Shown one piece after another: positions 7,724-13,790 of a stretch of 16,021 nt of DNA (position 1 is the first letter of the stretch; every line of letters begins with the position of its first letter). The notes beneath the pieces were generated by a model that saw nothing but the letters and a program-made list of their open reading frames with translations, did not search any database and was not told the DNA's origin. Origin of the DNA: an uncultured Actinomycetes bacterium (GTDB lineage: Bacteria > Actinomycetota > Actinomycetes > Nanopelagicales > Nanopelagicaceae); the NCBI GenBank assembly GCA_903918325.1, contig CAIXDY010000099.1, forward strand, positions 1-16,021, in the 5' to 3' direction. The translations under genes were made by a program, and so were the position numbers.

Positions 7724-9157
7724 TTAATTTTTAACTACGCGATAAGTCGAAAGCGTTGGATCGGTGGCATAAGCGATGCGAACCCCAGCGGCTTTAGTGG
7801 CCGCTAAACCATCGAGAATAGTTGGGGTAAGAATTTCACCTGGTGCCACCACCGCAACACCTGGGGGATACGGTGCAATTAAATCGGCAGAGATTCGTCC
7901 CTGAGCATCCTTGGCCGAGACCATTTGAGTTTGAGCAAAGTAGGCATCCCGCATCGAAATTGCTACTGAAGGAATAACTGACCAACTCAATGATGTAGCT
8001 GTTGCGCGCGGCGCACTTTGCACGGAGTTTAGGATCGGTACTAAAACTTCGGCAAGTGCATCAAATTCGGCGGCCGAATCCGAGAGCGTGGCAAGGAAAA
8101 CTATGGTGTCGTTATCAGCCATCTCAACGCGTATTAATGCCGCTTGTAATCTCTTTTCAATCTCGATACCTGATGCGCCTAATTGATTGGTGCGCAGAAC
8201 AAGTTTTGCTGGATCGAAGCGGCCTGGGGCAAAGTCGCCTTCATTTAAAAAGATAGGTATATTAAAGTGTGATTGCACCTTAGTTTTGAAAAGGGCAACT
8301 TGAGAAACAAGTTGAGAAATTAATTCATCTCCACGAGTTTGTAGCAAAGCACGCACACCATCAATAGATGCCAAAGGCGCACCGGCAGGTGAGGTTGTAT
8401 GCGTAGTTTCAAAACTTTGTTCTATTCGATCTAAATTAAGAAGTGTGCCTTGTGCAAGCAATAAAGCCGAAGCGCTGTATCCGGGCAAAGCTTTGTGGAC
8501 ACTCGTAATGAGTGCATCCGCACCTAACTGCAAACAATGCTGTGGCACAGCAGAAGAAAAACCAAAATGGCCACCCCACGCAGCATCAACAATTACTGGG
8601 ATTGAATGTGCATGTGCGCTTTTAACTAACGCAGAGAGATCTGAAATTGTGCCCATGTAACCCGGCTCGGTAAGTAAAAGCGCAATGGGCTTTTGATCAA
8701 TTACTTTTTCAAATTCGGCCACAGAAATTCCGGTTGGTACACCAGTTGCTGAATCAATCTCTGGTGTTAACCAAATCGGCTCTAAACCTGCTAGAACTAA
8801 CGCGCTCAGAATTGATCGATGTGCCGTGCGTGACAACGCAACTTTGTCGCCAGGTTTTCCAAGAGCTAAAACAATTGCTTGGTTAGCGTGCGTTGATCCA
8901 CCCGTAGAAAAGCGTGCGTAATCTGCCTTCCACAATGTGGCGGCCAGAGCTTCAGCTTTCTTAAGCGTTTGGTTGGTTAACTTAATTTCATCCAAGCCGC
9001 CATATAAAGGTGTATCGCTATCGACTACTGCGCCAAGGCCCGCATCCAAGCGTGAGGCTCGCTGCTTGTGACCTGGGATCGTGAATGGAGTGCGCTGACT
9101 TTCAAAGTAAGAAAGGTAGGCATCCAGTAGCGGTGCCGAATCTCTCAGTGAACTCAT
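7724..9157 (-). CDS. Orn/Lys/Arg-type PLP decarboxylase
   Basis: A 477-aa fold-type I PLP enzyme of the Orn/Lys/Arg decarboxylase family, in the short form seen in Bacillus SpeA-like proteins and lacking the N-terminal wing domain of enterobacterial CadA/AdiA. From the chosen start, the family motif FTIPGHK is at 25-31, GGSTHAN at 86-92, the cofactor-binding D191 is in VDAAWGGHFGF, and the PLP lysine is K222 in TSVHKALPGYSAS. A C-terminal APYPPGVAVVAPGE segment is typical of the family. The start is an ATG at 9157 with TACCCT 7 nt upstream. A longer frame from 9241 would overlap the divergent aminotransferase by 27 nt and begins with basic, non-conserved residues. The product would be a diamine or agmatine, depending on whether Orn, Lys or Arg is the substrate, which cannot be told here. 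Confidence 0.9.
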   Translation of the reverse strand: MSSLRDSAPLLDAYLSYFESQRTPFTIPGHKQRASRLDAGLGAVVDSDTPLYGGLDEIKLTNQTLKKAEALAATLWKADYARFSTGGSTHANQAIVLALGKPGDKVALSRTAHRSILSALVLAGLEPIWLTPEIDSATGVPTGISVAEFEKVIDQKPIALLLTEPGYMGTISDLSALVKSAHAHSIPVIVDAAWGGHFGFSSAVPQHCLQLGADALITSVHKALPGYSASALLLAQGTLLNLDRIEQSFETTHTTSPAGAPLASIDGVRALLQTRGDELISQLVSQVALFKTKVQSHFNIPIFLNEGDFAPGRFDPAKLVLRTNQLGASGIEIEKRLQAALIRVEMADNDTIVFLATLSDSAAEFDALAEVLVPILNSVQSAPRATATSLSWSVIPSVAISMRDAYFAQTQMVSAKDAQGRISADLIAPYPPGVAVVAPGEILTPTILDGLAATKAAGVRIAYATDPTLSTYRVVKN

Positions 9158-9164
9158 AGCGCTA

Positions 9165-9170
9165 AGGGTA
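9165..9170 (-). promoter_or_regulatory. -10 box (TACCCT) of the decarboxylase promoter, leaderless type
   Basis: On the minus strand TACCCT lies 7 nt before the ATG at 9157, with no ribosome site. It shares the 57-base divergent gap with the gabT promoter. Confidence 0.5.
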
Positions 9171-9202
9171 ACTTCAAGGTGCCCCGAGCGGAAATGAGGC
9201 CT

Positions 9203-9208
9203 TAGACT
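9203..9208 (+). promoter_or_regulatory. -10 box (TAGACT) of the gabT promoter, leaderless type
   Basis: TAGACT lies 6 nt before the ATG at 9215, so transcription would begin at or next to the A of ATG. No Shine-Dalgarno precedes the gene. The same hexamer serves senX3. Confidence 0.55.
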
Positions 9209-9214
9209 TTTCCT

Positions 9215-10555
9215 ATGACCACACTTACTAATCTGACTCAAGAACGTCGTTTGGTTACCGCTATTCCGGGACCAAAATCTACTGAGGCGCTAAAGCGTCG
9301 CACGGAAGCGACTTCTGGGGGATTGGGTATGGCGATTCCAGTAATTATCGAACGTGCAAGTGATGCCATTTTGCTCGACATCGATGGAAATCAGATTATC
9401 GATTTAGGTTCAGGTATCGGCGTAACTAATGTTGGTAATTCAGCTCAACGTGTAGTCGATCGCGTTATCGAACAAGTGCAAGCATTTACACATACATGTT
9501 TCACGGTTGCGCCTTATATGAACTACATCGAAGTTTGCGAAAAACTTAATGCAATGACGCCAGGAACGCATAAGAAGAAGTCTTTACTTGTTAACTCAGG
9601 CGCCGAAGCTGTAGAAAATGCCGTAAAGATTGCACGCCACTACACAAAGCGTCCGGCAATTGTTGTTTTCGAACATAGCTATCACGGTCGAACAAATTTA
9701 ACGATGGCTTTAACTGCCAAGAACATGCCTTACAAAGAAGGCTTCGGTCCATTTGCACCTGAAATTTATCGTGTGCCAATGCCGTATTCATTTCATTGGG
9801 TTGGCAATCAAGCAACAATTACTGAAGATGCAATCGAAATGATCACTCATAAAATTGATAAAGAAATTGGTGCACATAACGTTGCAGCGATTTTAATAGA
9901 ACCAATTCAAGGCGAAGGTGGATTTATCGTTCCACCTAAAGGTTTCTTACCCGCGCTGGCACAGTATTCAAAGGACAATGGCATCGTCTTTATTGCAGAT
10001 GAAGTTCAAACTGGTTTTGCACGCACTGGCCATATGTTTGCTGTTGAAGAAGAAGGCGTCGTGCCCGATATGGTTGTAACAGCTAAAGGAATTGCCGGTG
10101 GACTTCCGCTAGCTGGAATCACTGGCCGTGCCGAAGTTATGGATTCAGTTCACGCATCAGGTTTGGGTGGCACATACGGTGGAAATCCAATTGCTTGTGC
10201 TGCTGCCCTCGGTGCGATGGAAACTATGGAAGAGGAAAATCTCGTTGCACGTGCACGCCACATTGGCGAAATCCTTGGTGATTCACTTCGAGCACTTGCT
10301 AAGAAGTATCCAGTCATTGGTGAAGTTCGCGGTCGCGGTGCAATGCAGGCCATTGAATTAGTAGAGCCAGGAACTAAGAATCCAAACACAGCAGCGATGA
10401 ACGCGGTAGTGAAGTATTGCCAGAGTAAAGGCGTACTTGTTCTTACTGCCGGAACTTATTCAAATGTTGTGCGCTTCTTGCCACCATTAGTAATTACTGA
10501 TGAACTGCTCAAAGATGCCCTTGGCGTTCTAGAAGAGGCTTTCGCTTCCCTTTAA
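9215..10555 (+). CDS. gabT: 4-aminobutyrate aminotransferase (GabT-type class III aminotransferase)
   Basis: This 446-aa class III PLP aminotransferase transfers the omega-amino group of GABA or a similar omega-amino acid to 2-oxoglutarate, giving succinate semialdehyde (or a homologue) and glutamate. Landmarks: substrate-side GSGIGVTNVGN (65-75), phosphate-binding SGAEAVENAVK (128-138), FEHSYHGRT (152-160), E229 and the IEPIQGEGGF block, the cofactor pair D262 and Q265 in ADEVQTGFARTG, and PLP lysine K291 in TAKGIAGG. Length and motifs match bacterial GabT well. It is divergent from the decarboxylase across a 57-base gap, suggesting shared control. Its stop overlaps the regX3 stop by 4 nt in a tail-to-tail arrangement. 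A related activity on 5-aminovalerate or diamines is possible. Confidence 0.92.
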   Translation: MTTLTNLTQERRLVTAIPGPKSTEALKRRTEATSGGLGMAIPVIIERASDAILLDIDGNQIIDLGSGIGVTNVGNSAQRVVDRVIEQVQAFTHTCFTVAPYMNYIEVCEKLNAMTPGTHKKKSLLVNSGAEAVENAVKIARHYTKRPAIVVFEHSYHGRTNLTMALTAKNMPYKEGFGPFAPEIYRVPMPYSFHWVGNQATITEDAIEMITHKIDKEIGAHNVAAILIEPIQGEGGFIVPPKGFLPALAQYSKDNGIVFIADEVQTGFARTGHMFAVEEEGVVPDMVVTAKGIAGGLPLAGITGRAEVMDSVHASGLGGTYGGNPIACAAALGAMETMEEENLVARARHIGEILGDSLRALAKKYPVIGEVRGRGAMQAIELVEPGTKNPNTAAMNAVVKYCQSKGVLVLTAGTYSNVVRFLPPLVITDELLKDALGVLEEAFASL

Positions 10556-11238
10556 TTCTCTAATTTGTAGCCAAGGCCACGAATAGTTTGAATGAGTACG
10601 GGATTAGCTGGATCTACTTCTAATTTTGATCGCAAGCGCTTGATATGTACATCAAGGGTCTTGGTATCACCAAAGTAATCCCCACCCCATACGCGATCAA
10701 TTAATTGTGAACGTGTAAGCACGCGTCCTGCATTGCGCATAAGGAACTCCAGTAATTCAAACTCCTTAAGTGGCAAACCAATGGGCGCACCATTAATTGA
10801 AGCTTGATGGCGGGCAGTATCTAATTTAATTGGGCCGACAGAAACCACATCAAGATCGCCATTTAAATCGGCATCGGAGATTCCACGACGGAGCACTGCT
10901 TTAATTCTTGCAATTAATTCACGTGAAGAATAAGGCTTAGTTACGTAATCATCGGCACCAAGTTCTAGACCAACCACCTTATCAATTTCGGCATCTTTAG
11001 CCGTGAGCATAATTATCGGCACCTGTGAAGTGGTACGAATAGCACGGCAGACATCGACGCCTGATACTTCTGGAATCATTAAGTCCAACAAAATTAAATC
11101 TGCGCCTTCTTTTGCAAAGATATTGAGTGCTTGACGTCCATCTTCGGCAACACTTACTTCAAAGCCCTCTTTCCCCAAAAGAAAAGCTAGGGCTTCAGAA
11201 AATGATGACTCATCTTCAACAATAAGAATTTTTGTCAT
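10552..11238 (-). CDS. regX3: DNA-binding response regulator RegX3/PhoP-like (OmpR family)
   Basis: A 228-aa OmpR-family regulator, the partner of the kinase encoded upstream. The receiver domain (1-115) has the acidic pocket ED at 8-9, the phosphorylated D52 in LLLDLMIPEVSG, T79 and K101 in DDYVTKP. The C-terminal winged helix (about 130-228) contains LPLKEFELLEFLMRNAGRVLTR and ends in TIRGLGYKLEN, as in RegX3 and PhoB/PhoP. Such regulators activate phosphate-starvation genes. The start overlaps the senX3 stop as ATGA, with GGAG 8 nt upstream, so the two are coupled. The PHO-box-like repeats between senX3 and phoU are a likely binding site, meaning autoregulation. Confidence 0.95.
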   Translation of the reverse strand: MTKILIVEDESSFSEALAFLLGKEGFEVSVAEDGRQALNIFAKEGADLILLDLMIPEVSGVDVCRAIRTTSQVPIIMLTAKDAEIDKVVGLELGADDYVTKPYSSRELIARIKAVLRRGISDADLNGDLDVVSVGPIKLDTARHQASINGAPIGLPLKEFELLEFLMRNAGRVLTRSQLIDRVWGGDYFGDTKTLDVHIKRLRSKLEVDPANPVLIQTIRGLGYKLEN

Positions 11239-12299
11239 TCAGTTATCTCCATTGGTGGTACATAGATAGGTAATCGAAGAGAGAATGTGCTCCCGATGTT
11301 TTCAACGCTCCATACTTTTACTTCGCCACCGTGCTTTGCTGCAACGTGCTTAACGATAGAAAGACCCAAACCGGTACCGCCGGTTTGGCGAGATCGAGCT
11401 GGATCCACTCGATAGAAACGTTCGAAAATTCTTTCTTGCTCAGATTCAGATATTCCGATTCCTTGATCAGTCACAGAAATATCGATAATCCCATCAGATT
11501 TTGTTTTAGTAATTGAGACCTTGGTATTTTCCGGAGAGTAATTGATGGCGTTCTCAATGAGATTATGTATTGCCATAATTAACTGGTCACGATCACCCAG
11601 AACCTTAGTTTCTCCGGTTTCAAGATAGGTCACATCTATTTTTCGATTATCTGCAGTGATTCGGCATTGATCAATTGCCTCTCGAATTATGTAATCGATA
11701 CTCACTTCTTCAGCTCGCTCAAGTGGATCTGAGTCCTGAACTCTTGAAAGATTAATAATTTCTTGAACTAAGTCGGTCAACCGCTTAGCTTCGGACTGCA
11801 TACGGGTGGCAAATTTAACGACTGATTCTGGATCATCTTTCGAACCTAAAACTGCCTCGCTTAAAAGTGAAAGTGCACCGATAGGCGTTTTAAGTTCATG
11901 TGAAATATTTGCTACAAAGTCACGTCGTACATCGTGCACACGTTGCACTTCGCTCTCATCACTGACTAACACCAAAACTAAGTCATCTTTAGATAGAGGG
12001 AAAATCGTTACGGTTAATTCGTGTTTTCCATCTCCGATAGGACCGCGCGGGATTGTAATTTCACCTACTTGGCGAAAATTAGTACGGCGGACCACGCGAA
12101 CTGTGGCAAGTAATTCAGAACTTTGAATTTTTCCATCGCGCAGAATTCCAAGAGTTTCTACACCTGGGGTGATAAATATCGGGATTTCACCTGGGGCAAA
12201 AATAATTGCATCGGCCTCAAGTTGATTTAACGTTTCCAGGAGCATTGGCGGCAGGACACGGGTGTCGTTTTCTTCTAAGTCCCTGCGCAAGAACCTCAT
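11235..12299 (-). CDS. senX3: Sensor histidine kinase SenX3-like, without membrane segments
   Basis: A 354-aa histidine kinase that would phosphorylate RegX3. Residues 20-118 form a PAS-like region resembling that of SenX3 (LEADAIIFAPG ... LVLVLVSDES). The dimerisation/phosphoacceptor helix follows, with H134 in DFVANISHELKTPIGAL. The catalytic domain has the N-box around N250 (HNLIENAINYS), G1 DQGIGI (278-283), an F-box IFERFYR and G2 GGTGLGLS (307-314). Mycobacterial SenX3 carries two N-terminal membrane helices before the PAS; here the protein begins with MRFLRRDLEENDTRV and goes straight into PAS, with no hydrophobic helix. Only 90 bases separate the ATG from phoU, so no membrane part can be hidden upstream. 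A TAGACT -10 box 7 nt before the ATG supports this start. Its signal is therefore probably cytoplasmic. Confidence 0.93.
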   Translation of the reverse strand: MRFLRRDLEENDTRVLPPMLLETLNQLEADAIIFAPGEIPIFITPGVETLGILRDGKIQSSELLATVRVVRRTNFRQVGEITIPRGPIGDGKHELTVTIFPLSKDDLVLVLVSDESEVQRVHDVRRDFVANISHELKTPIGALSLLSEAVLGSKDDPESVVKFATRMQSEAKRLTDLVQEIINLSRVQDSDPLERAEEVSIDYIIREAIDQCRITADNRKIDVTYLETGETKVLGDRDQLIMAIHNLIENAINYSPENTKVSITKTKSDGIIDISVTDQGIGISESEQERIFERFYRVDPARSRQTGGTGLGLSIVKHVAAKHGGEVKVWSVENIGSTFSLRLPIYVPPMEITE

Positions 12300-12306
12300 G
12301 CCAGCA

Positions 12307-12312
12307 AGTCTA
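12307..12312 (-). promoter_or_regulatory. -10 box (TAGACT) of the senX3-regX3 promoter, leaderless type
   Basis: On the minus strand TAGACT is followed by 7 nt and the ATG at 12299. A -35 region 17 bp upstream would fall on the first PHO-box-like repeat, so RegX3 could act on it directly. Confidence 0.55.
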
Positions 12313-12328
12313 TAGTCCGAAAACGCCA

Positions 12329-12372
12329 GTTTACCGTCCGTTCACTTAGGTGATGGACTCTATTCATGCTTT
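12329..12372. promoter_or_regulatory. PHO-box-like 11-bp direct repeats between senX3 and phoU
   Basis: Four consecutive 11-bp units start at 12329 (GTTTACCGTCC), 12340 (GTTCACTTAGG), 12351 (TGATGGACTCT, poor) and 12362 (ATTCATGCTTT). The first two match the GTTCACC-N4 unit known for Streptomyces PhoP boxes, and the fourth keeps TTCA in phase. The block covers the -35 positions of both divergent promoters. That the site binds RegX3 is inference from location and repeat period. Confidence 0.6.
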
Positions 12373-12377
12373 CCCCC

Positions 12378-12383
12378 TAAGTT
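12378..12383 (+). promoter_or_regulatory. -10 box (TAAGTT) of the phoU promoter, leaderless type
   Basis: TAAGTT lies 6 nt before the ATG at 12390 and no ribosome site is present. The expected -35 position (about 12355-12360) is inside the PHO-box-like repeats. Confidence 0.5.
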
Positions 12384-12389
12384 TGGGCA

Positions 12390-13043
12390 ATGGCCCTTAT
12401 CAGATCTGCTTTCCAAGACGAACTTGATCACATTTCTCAGTCCCTAGTAGACCTTGCAGAAATGGTTTCAATTTCGATGGCTAAAGCAACGAGTTCAATT
12501 CTCACTAGTGATTTGAAATTAGCCGAAGAAGTAATCACATCAGATGAAAAAGTTGATACGTTGCAGCACGATCTTGATACTCGAATCATTGACACCATTG
12601 CCAGACAACAACCCGTTGCATCTGATTTGCGCGCATTAATAACGGCGCTTCGAATGAGTTCGGACTTAGAACGAATGGGAGATTTAGCCCATCACATTGC
12701 AAAGGTTTGTCGCATGCGACATCCAGAATCTGCTGTGCCAGCCGAGCTCACTGAAATAATTAAATCAATGGGCGCTGCCGACGTGAAAATTACTGAAAAA
12801 ATCGCAGTAGTAATTGCCACACGCAACACCGAAATGGCGCTGGAAGTTGATAAAGATGATGACGTCATTGACGAACTTCACAGAGTTTTGATCACCAAAC
12901 TAGTAGAGCCAAGCGCTGGATATTCCATCGATAAAGCTATTGACCTGACTTTGCTGGGGCGTTATTACGAACGCTATGCCGACCATGCCGTATCGGTAGC
13001 ACACCGTGTTTATTTCTTAGTTACCGGCGAATACCCCGCTTAA
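12390..13043 (+). CDS. phoU: Phosphate signalling regulator PhoU
   Basis: A 217-aa all-helical protein, the usual PhoU length, made of two repeated three-helix bundles. Each half carries the metal-cluster E-x-x-x-D motif: E94-D98 in SSDLERMGDLAHHIA and E194-D198 in GRYYERYADHAVSVA. PhoU links the phosphate transporter PstSCAB to the sensor kinase and keeps the Pho response off when phosphate is plentiful. It is divergent from senX3-regX3, as phoU is from phoR-phoP in Streptomyces, and shares with it the PHO-box-like repeats, suggesting Pho-dependent control. With a kinase that lacks membrane segments, PhoU may be the main route by which phosphate status reaches it (inference). No pst genes are in the window. 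Confidence 0.95.
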   Translation: MALIRSAFQDELDHISQSLVDLAEMVSISMAKATSSILTSDLKLAEEVITSDEKVDTLQHDLDTRIIDTIARQQPVASDLRALITALRMSSDLERMGDLAHHIAKVCRMRHPESAVPAELTEIIKSMGAADVKITEKIAVVIATRNTEMALEVDKDDDVIDELHRVLITKLVEPSAGYSIDKAIDLTLLGRYYERYADHAVSVAHRVYFLVTGEYPA

Positions 13044-13080
13044 AACTACGAAATCTGTGGTAATTGCTTTTTAACGTCGC

Positions 13081-13086
13081 TATATT
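13081..13086 (+). promoter_or_regulatory. -10 box (TATATT) for the small membrane protein-dinB pair, leaderless type
   Basis: TATATT lies exactly 6 nt before the ATG at 13093, and no Shine-Dalgarno is present. It is the best -10 match in the window and sits in the 49-base gap after phoU. Confidence 0.55.
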
Positions 13087-13092
13087 GGCGCC

Positions 13093-13248
13093 ATGCAAAT
13101 AAATCTGGATAAAAAGAGCGGACTACTTCTGGGCATTATTGCTGGCTTATTAGTCGTAATCGTTGTTTTACTTGTTGCCAAGATTCACGATGAAGGCAAT
13201 ATGGTCGAAACACACTCTGGCCAGTTCCAAATAGGAATGAGTAACTAA
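13093..13248 (+). CDS. Small single-pass membrane protein, 51 aa, unknown function
   Basis: I do not recognise this protein. It begins MQINLDKKSG, has one strongly hydrophobic helix at about residues 11-29 (LLLGIIAGLL onward), and ends with a polar tail of about 22 residues (AKIHDEGNMVETHSGQFQ...). The positive residues before the helix suggest an N-in orientation with the tail outside. Two things support a real gene: a good TATATT box 6 nt before its ATG, and a stop that overlaps the next start as TAATG (stop 13246-13248, next ATG 13248). It fills a gap that would otherwise be an unexplained 200 bases. Confidence 0.7.
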   Translation: MQINLDKKSGLLLGIIAGLLVVIVVLLVAKIHDEGNMVETHSGQFQIGMSN

Positions 13249-13712
13249 TGCCAACTATTGCCGAAATTGCCGCAGGGTATGAGAAAGCGACCCAGGAATA
13301 TTTAGCGATTGCTACGCAGGTACCTGAAAATAAATTAGATCTACATGAGGGTCAGGACTGGAGTTCACGCCAAGTTATTCACCACTGTGCAGATAGTGAA
13401 GCCCAGTCATATGCGCGTCTGCGTCGTTTAGTTGCCGAACCCGGAACTGGAATTCAAGGTTATGACGAAGCTGCTTGGGCACAACACCCAACGTTGGGTT
13501 ACACGGATATGCCAGTGCAGGTTTCAATTGATGTTTTTAAAGCTGTGCGTGCGGGCTCATTAGCAATAATCCAGCGCTTGAAACCAGAACAGTTGAATAA
13601 CTTTTGTATCCATTCAGAAGCTGGAGAATTCACGCTTGCGCGTTGGCTAGAAATTTATACTCGCCATGCCATCGAGCATGCCGAGCAAATTACTAAGAAC
13701 CTCACCCTGTAA
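13248..13712 (+). CDS. DinB-superfamily (DinB_2-like) four-helix-bundle protein
   Basis: This 154-aa protein has the size and His pattern of the DinB/YfiT metal-binding four-helix bundle. H45 or H46 in QVIHHCADSEAQ lies in helix 2, and H140 and H144 in YTRHAIEHAEQI form the C-terminal HxxxH, giving the usual three-His metal site. Family members include thiol-dependent (mycothiol, bacillithiol) S-transferases and hydrolases, many with unknown substrates. A mycothiol-linked role would fit an actinobacterium but is inference. Its ATG overlaps the stop of the small membrane protein (TAATG), so translation is probably coupled; no separate ribosome site is evident. A hairpin follows 7 nt after its stop. 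Confidence 0.85.
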   Translation: MPTIAEIAAGYEKATQEYLAIATQVPENKLDLHEGQDWSSRQVIHHCADSEAQSYARLRRLVAEPGTGIQGYDEAAWAQHPTLGYTDMPVQVSIDVFKAVRAGSLAIIQRLKPEQLNNFCIHSEAGEFTLARWLEIYTRHAIEHAEQITKNLTL

Positions 13713-13719
13713 AAAAATC

Positions 13720-13755
13720 GCCTCTACTCCTCACCCCTATTAGGGTGATTGAGGC
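13720..13755 (+). terminator. Nested hairpin after the dinB-like gene, possible terminator or attenuator
   Basis: The inner stem TCACCC (13731-13736) pairs with GGGTGA (13743-13748) around loop CTATTA. The outer GCCTC (13720-13724) pairs with GAGGC (13751-13755). An A-run precedes it (13711-13717), but only TTGAATTT follows, so the U-tract is weak. GGGTGAT (13743-13749) could instead pair with ATCACCC at 13777-13783, just before the next gene. Confidence 0.45.
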
Positions 13756-13790
13756 TTGAATTTATGGTCTGGGGGCATCACCCTTGAGCC

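Noticed and set aside
9158..9241. Longer start of the decarboxylase at 9241
   Set aside because: It would overlap the divergent gabT start by 27 nt. The extra residues are basic and not family-like, while the ATG at 9157 has a properly placed -10 box.
13086..13093. TGGCGCCA palindrome just before the small membrane gene
   Set aside because: Eight bases of GC-rich symmetry between the -10 box and the ATG can arise by chance, and no partner site was seen.
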